A DNA stretch of 64,000 nucleotides from Thermocatellispora tengchongensis (GTDB lineage: Bacteria; Actinomycetota; Actinomycetes; Streptosporangiales; Streptosporangiaceae), in the NCBI RefSeq assembly GCF_014202315.1, contig NZ_JACHGN010000014.1:1-64000 (forward strand), written 5' to 3'. The position numbers were made by a program, and so were the translations under genes. A model generated the notes under the pieces. It did not search any database. It had not been told where the DNA came from and worked only from the letters and a program-made list of their open reading frames with translations. Shown here in pieces: positions 62,303-64,000 of the stretch (position 1 is its first letter; each line of letters starts with the position of its first letter).

Positions 62303-63853
62303 ATGAACAACCCCTGGTGGCGCGACGCCGTCGTGTACGAGATCTACGTCCGCAGCTTCGCCGACGCCTCGGGCGACGGCGTGGGCGACCTGGCGGGCGT
62401 ACGCTCCCGCCTGCCCTACCTCGCGGAGCTGGGCGTGGACGCGATCTGGCTGACCCCGTTCTATCCCTCCCCGATGGCCGACGGCGGCTACGACGTCGCC
62501 GACTACCGCGACGTGGACCCGCTGTTCGGCACGCTCGCCGACTTCGACGCGATGGTGGCCGAGGCGCACGCCCTGGGCCTGCGCGTGCTGGTGGACATCG
62601 TGCCGAACCACAGCTCCTCCGCCCATCCGTGGTTCCAGGCGGCCCTCGCGGCCGAGCCCGGCAGCCCCGAACGCGCCCGCTACATCTTCGTGGACGGCGG
62701 CGAGCTGCCGCCCAACAACTGGCAGTCCACCTTCAGCGGCCCCGCCTGGACCCGGGCCCCCGACGGGCAGTGGTACCTGCACCTGTTCGCCCCCGAGCAG
62801 CCCGACTTCAACTGGCGCGACCCCGACGTGCAGGCCGACTTCCTGGAGACGCTGCGGTTCTGGCTGGACCGGGGCGTGGACGGCTTCCGCATCGACGTGG
62901 CGATGGGCCTGTTCAAGGCCGAGGGCCTGCCCGACACCCCGCCCGAGGACCAGGCGTTCAGGGCCGAGTCGCCCATCTGGGGCCGCCCGGAGGTGCACGA
63001 GGTGTACCGCGAGTGGCGCAAGGTGCTCGACTCCTACCCCGGCGAGCGGATGGCGGTCGGCGAGGTGTGGACCGACTCCGCCGAGGACCTGGCCCGTTAC
63101 GTGCGCCCCGACGAGCTGCAGCAGAGCTTCAACTTCGCCTGGCTCCAGGCGCCGTGGTCGGCCACCGCCTTCCGCACGGTGATCGAGGACACGCTGGGCA
63201 CCGTGCCCTCCCCCACGTGGGTGCTGTCCAACCACGACGTCGTACGCCACCGCACGAGGTACGGCGAGGCCGATCCCGGCACCGGTCTGAGACGGGCCAA
63301 CGCCGCCCTGCTGACCATGCTGGCCCTGCCCGGGTCGGCATATCTCTACCAGGGGGAGGAACTCGGCCTCCCCGAGGTGAAGGATATTCCCCCGGAAGCC
63401 CGGCAGGACCCGATCTTCCACCGCAGCCGGGGCACCCTGACGGGCCGCGACGGCTGCCGGGTGCCGCTCCCCTGGTCCGGCGCCGAGCCGCCGTACGGCT
63501 TCGCGGCGCCGGGCGTACGGCCGTGGCTGCCGCAGCCCGCGGAGTGGGCCGAGCTGAGCGCCGAGCGCCAGACCGGCGACCCCGGCTCGACCCTGGAGTT
63601 CTACCGCCGGGCCCTCGCGCTGCGCCGCGCCCTGGTGCCCTCGCTCCCCGACGACATCACCTGGCTGGACGGGGCGGACACCGAGGACGCGCTGTTCTTC
63701 GCCCGCGGCGGGCTGATCTGCGCGATCAACTGCGGCCTCGGCCCGGTGCGGCTGCCGCCGCACAGCGAGGTCCTGATCGCCACGGCGCCCGCCGAGGCGG
63801 ACGTCCGTACGGGCGTGCTCCCGCCGGACGCGGCGGCCTGGCTGCGCGCCTGA
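62303..63853 (+). CDS. GH13 alpha-glucosidase-type enzyme
   Basis: Cytoplasmic glycoside hydrolase of 516 residues in the oligo-1,6-glucosidase/trehalose-cleaving branch. It starts WWRDAVVYEIYVRSFADASGDG. The four conserved regions are present, with the nucleophile Asp198 in FRIDVAMG, the acid-base Glu254 in VGEVW and Asp312 in NHDV. The exact substrate (maltose, isomaltose, trehalose or sucrose) is open. It follows the globin gene by 38 bases. Confidence 0.93.
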   Translation: MNNPWWRDAVVYEIYVRSFADASGDGVGDLAGVRSRLPYLAELGVDAIWLTPFYPSPMADGGYDVADYRDVDPLFGTLADFDAMVAEAHALGLRVLVDIVPNHSSSAHPWFQAALAAEPGSPERARYIFVDGGELPPNNWQSTFSGPAWTRAPDGQWYLHLFAPEQPDFNWRDPDVQADFLETLRFWLDRGVDGFRIDVAMGLFKAEGLPDTPPEDQAFRAESPIWGRPEVHEVYREWRKVLDSYPGERMAVGEVWTDSAEDLARYVRPDELQQSFNFAWLQAPWSATAFRTVIEDTLGTVPSPTWVLSNHDVVRHRTRYGEADPGTGLRRANAALLTMLALPGSAYLYQGEELGLPEVKDIPPEARQDPIFHRSRGTLTGRDGCRVPLPWSGAEPPYGFAAPGVRPWLPQPAEWAELSAERQTGDPGSTLEFYRRALALRRALVPSLPDDITWLDGADTEDALFFARGGLICAINCGLGPVRLPPHSEVLIATAPAEADVRTGVLPPDAAAWLRA

Positions 63854-63860
63854 CCCAGGT

Positions 63861-64000
63861 TCAGCCGTCGGCGTCGCGCAGCGCCCCGGCCTCCCCCCGG
63901 CCGTCCGAGGCGGAGGGAGGCCGCCCCTCCCCCGGCCGCCCCGCCGCGCGCCGCACCCGCTCGGCCGCGACCGGGATGAGCGGCACCGCGGCGAGCGCCA
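63861..64000 (-). CDS. C-terminal end of a minus-strand gene, cut by the window edge
   Basis: The minus-strand frame ending at the TGA at 63863-63861 is open to the edge. It reads LAAVPLIPVAAERVRRAAGR, followed by a Gly/Glu/Pro/Ala-rich tail. The hydrophobic start and charged end look like the last membrane helix and tail of a membrane protein, but too little is present to name it. It is convergent with the GH13 gene, with only seven bases between the stops. Confidence 0.5.
   Translation of the reverse strand, partial: ALAAVPLIPVAAERVRRAAGRPGEGRPPSASDGRGEAGALRDADG

Overview
This window is GC-rich actinobacterial chromosome, most likely from a Streptosporangiaceae-type filamentous actinomycete (Nonomuraea/Streptosporangium-like). 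The support is the very high GC and third-codon GC, GTG starts, a tandem clpP1-clpP2-clpX block with a ClgR-type box, XRE-DUF5753/ATPase and SpoIIE-type regulators, a mycothiol-linked DsbA-like protein, a bL37 ribosomal peptide and a c-di-AMP riboswitch in front of a cell-wall enzyme. The genus is inference; the gene families are read from the sequence.

Layout. 0-0.7 kb: the 5' leader and promoters of an rRNA operon that runs off the left edge on the minus strand. 0.7-8.8 kb (minus): valS, clpX, clpP2, clpP1 and tig, a protein quality-control block. 9-11 kb: a divergent XRE-DUF5753 regulator and ATPase pair, then tRNA-Pro and tRNA-Gly. 11.1-20 kb (mostly plus): a TfoX-like protein, an LLM oxidoreductase, a TrpB-like enzyme, a GAF-PP2C-ATPase signalling protein, an MFS exporter, the 25-codon bL37 gene (minus), and a DeoR regulator with galT. 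19.9-21.2 kb: riboswitch and coiled-coil cell-wall protein. 21.2-24.7 kb (minus): MmcQ/YjbR, MarR, a Rip1-type site-2 protease and a membrane PP2C phosphatase. 24.8-32.8 kb: Eis-like acetyltransferase, rpiB, def, an aldehyde dehydrogenase, an Rv2466c-like protein and pepN.

32.9-38.1 kb is a signalling island: a Ser/Thr kinase, an unknown protein, an FHA protein, and a second kinase fused to an outer transglycosylase-like domain. 38.2-47.5 kb holds small membrane genes, a NERD protein, ilvD, a WYL protein, a beta-lactamase-like protein, FmdB, HNH and an S9 peptidase. 47.5-49.7 kb looks acquired: a DUF433/DUF5615 toxin-antitoxin-like pair lies between inverted copies of a hairpin-rich repeat. 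49.8-54.4 kb: an ArsR operon with two operators, purU, and a PiT/DUF47/Nudix operon. 54.6-59.7 kb: a TPR protein coupled to a 24-residue peptide gene, then a GNAT and an XRE-TPR regulator. 60-64 kb: a small conserved protein, MscS, truncated hemoglobin, a GH13 glucosidase and the end of one more minus-strand gene.

The strongest candidates for new biology are the 24-residue peptide gene whose stop overlaps the start of a TPR/degenerate-ATPase gene (56.6-56.7 kb), the repeat-flanked toxin-antitoxin-like cassette (47.5-49.7 kb), and the kinase-transglycosylase fusion (36.4-38.1 kb). Several genes have a -10 box placed so that the transcript would start at or next to the start codon (valS, the small gene at 26095, WYL, S9 peptidase, globin).
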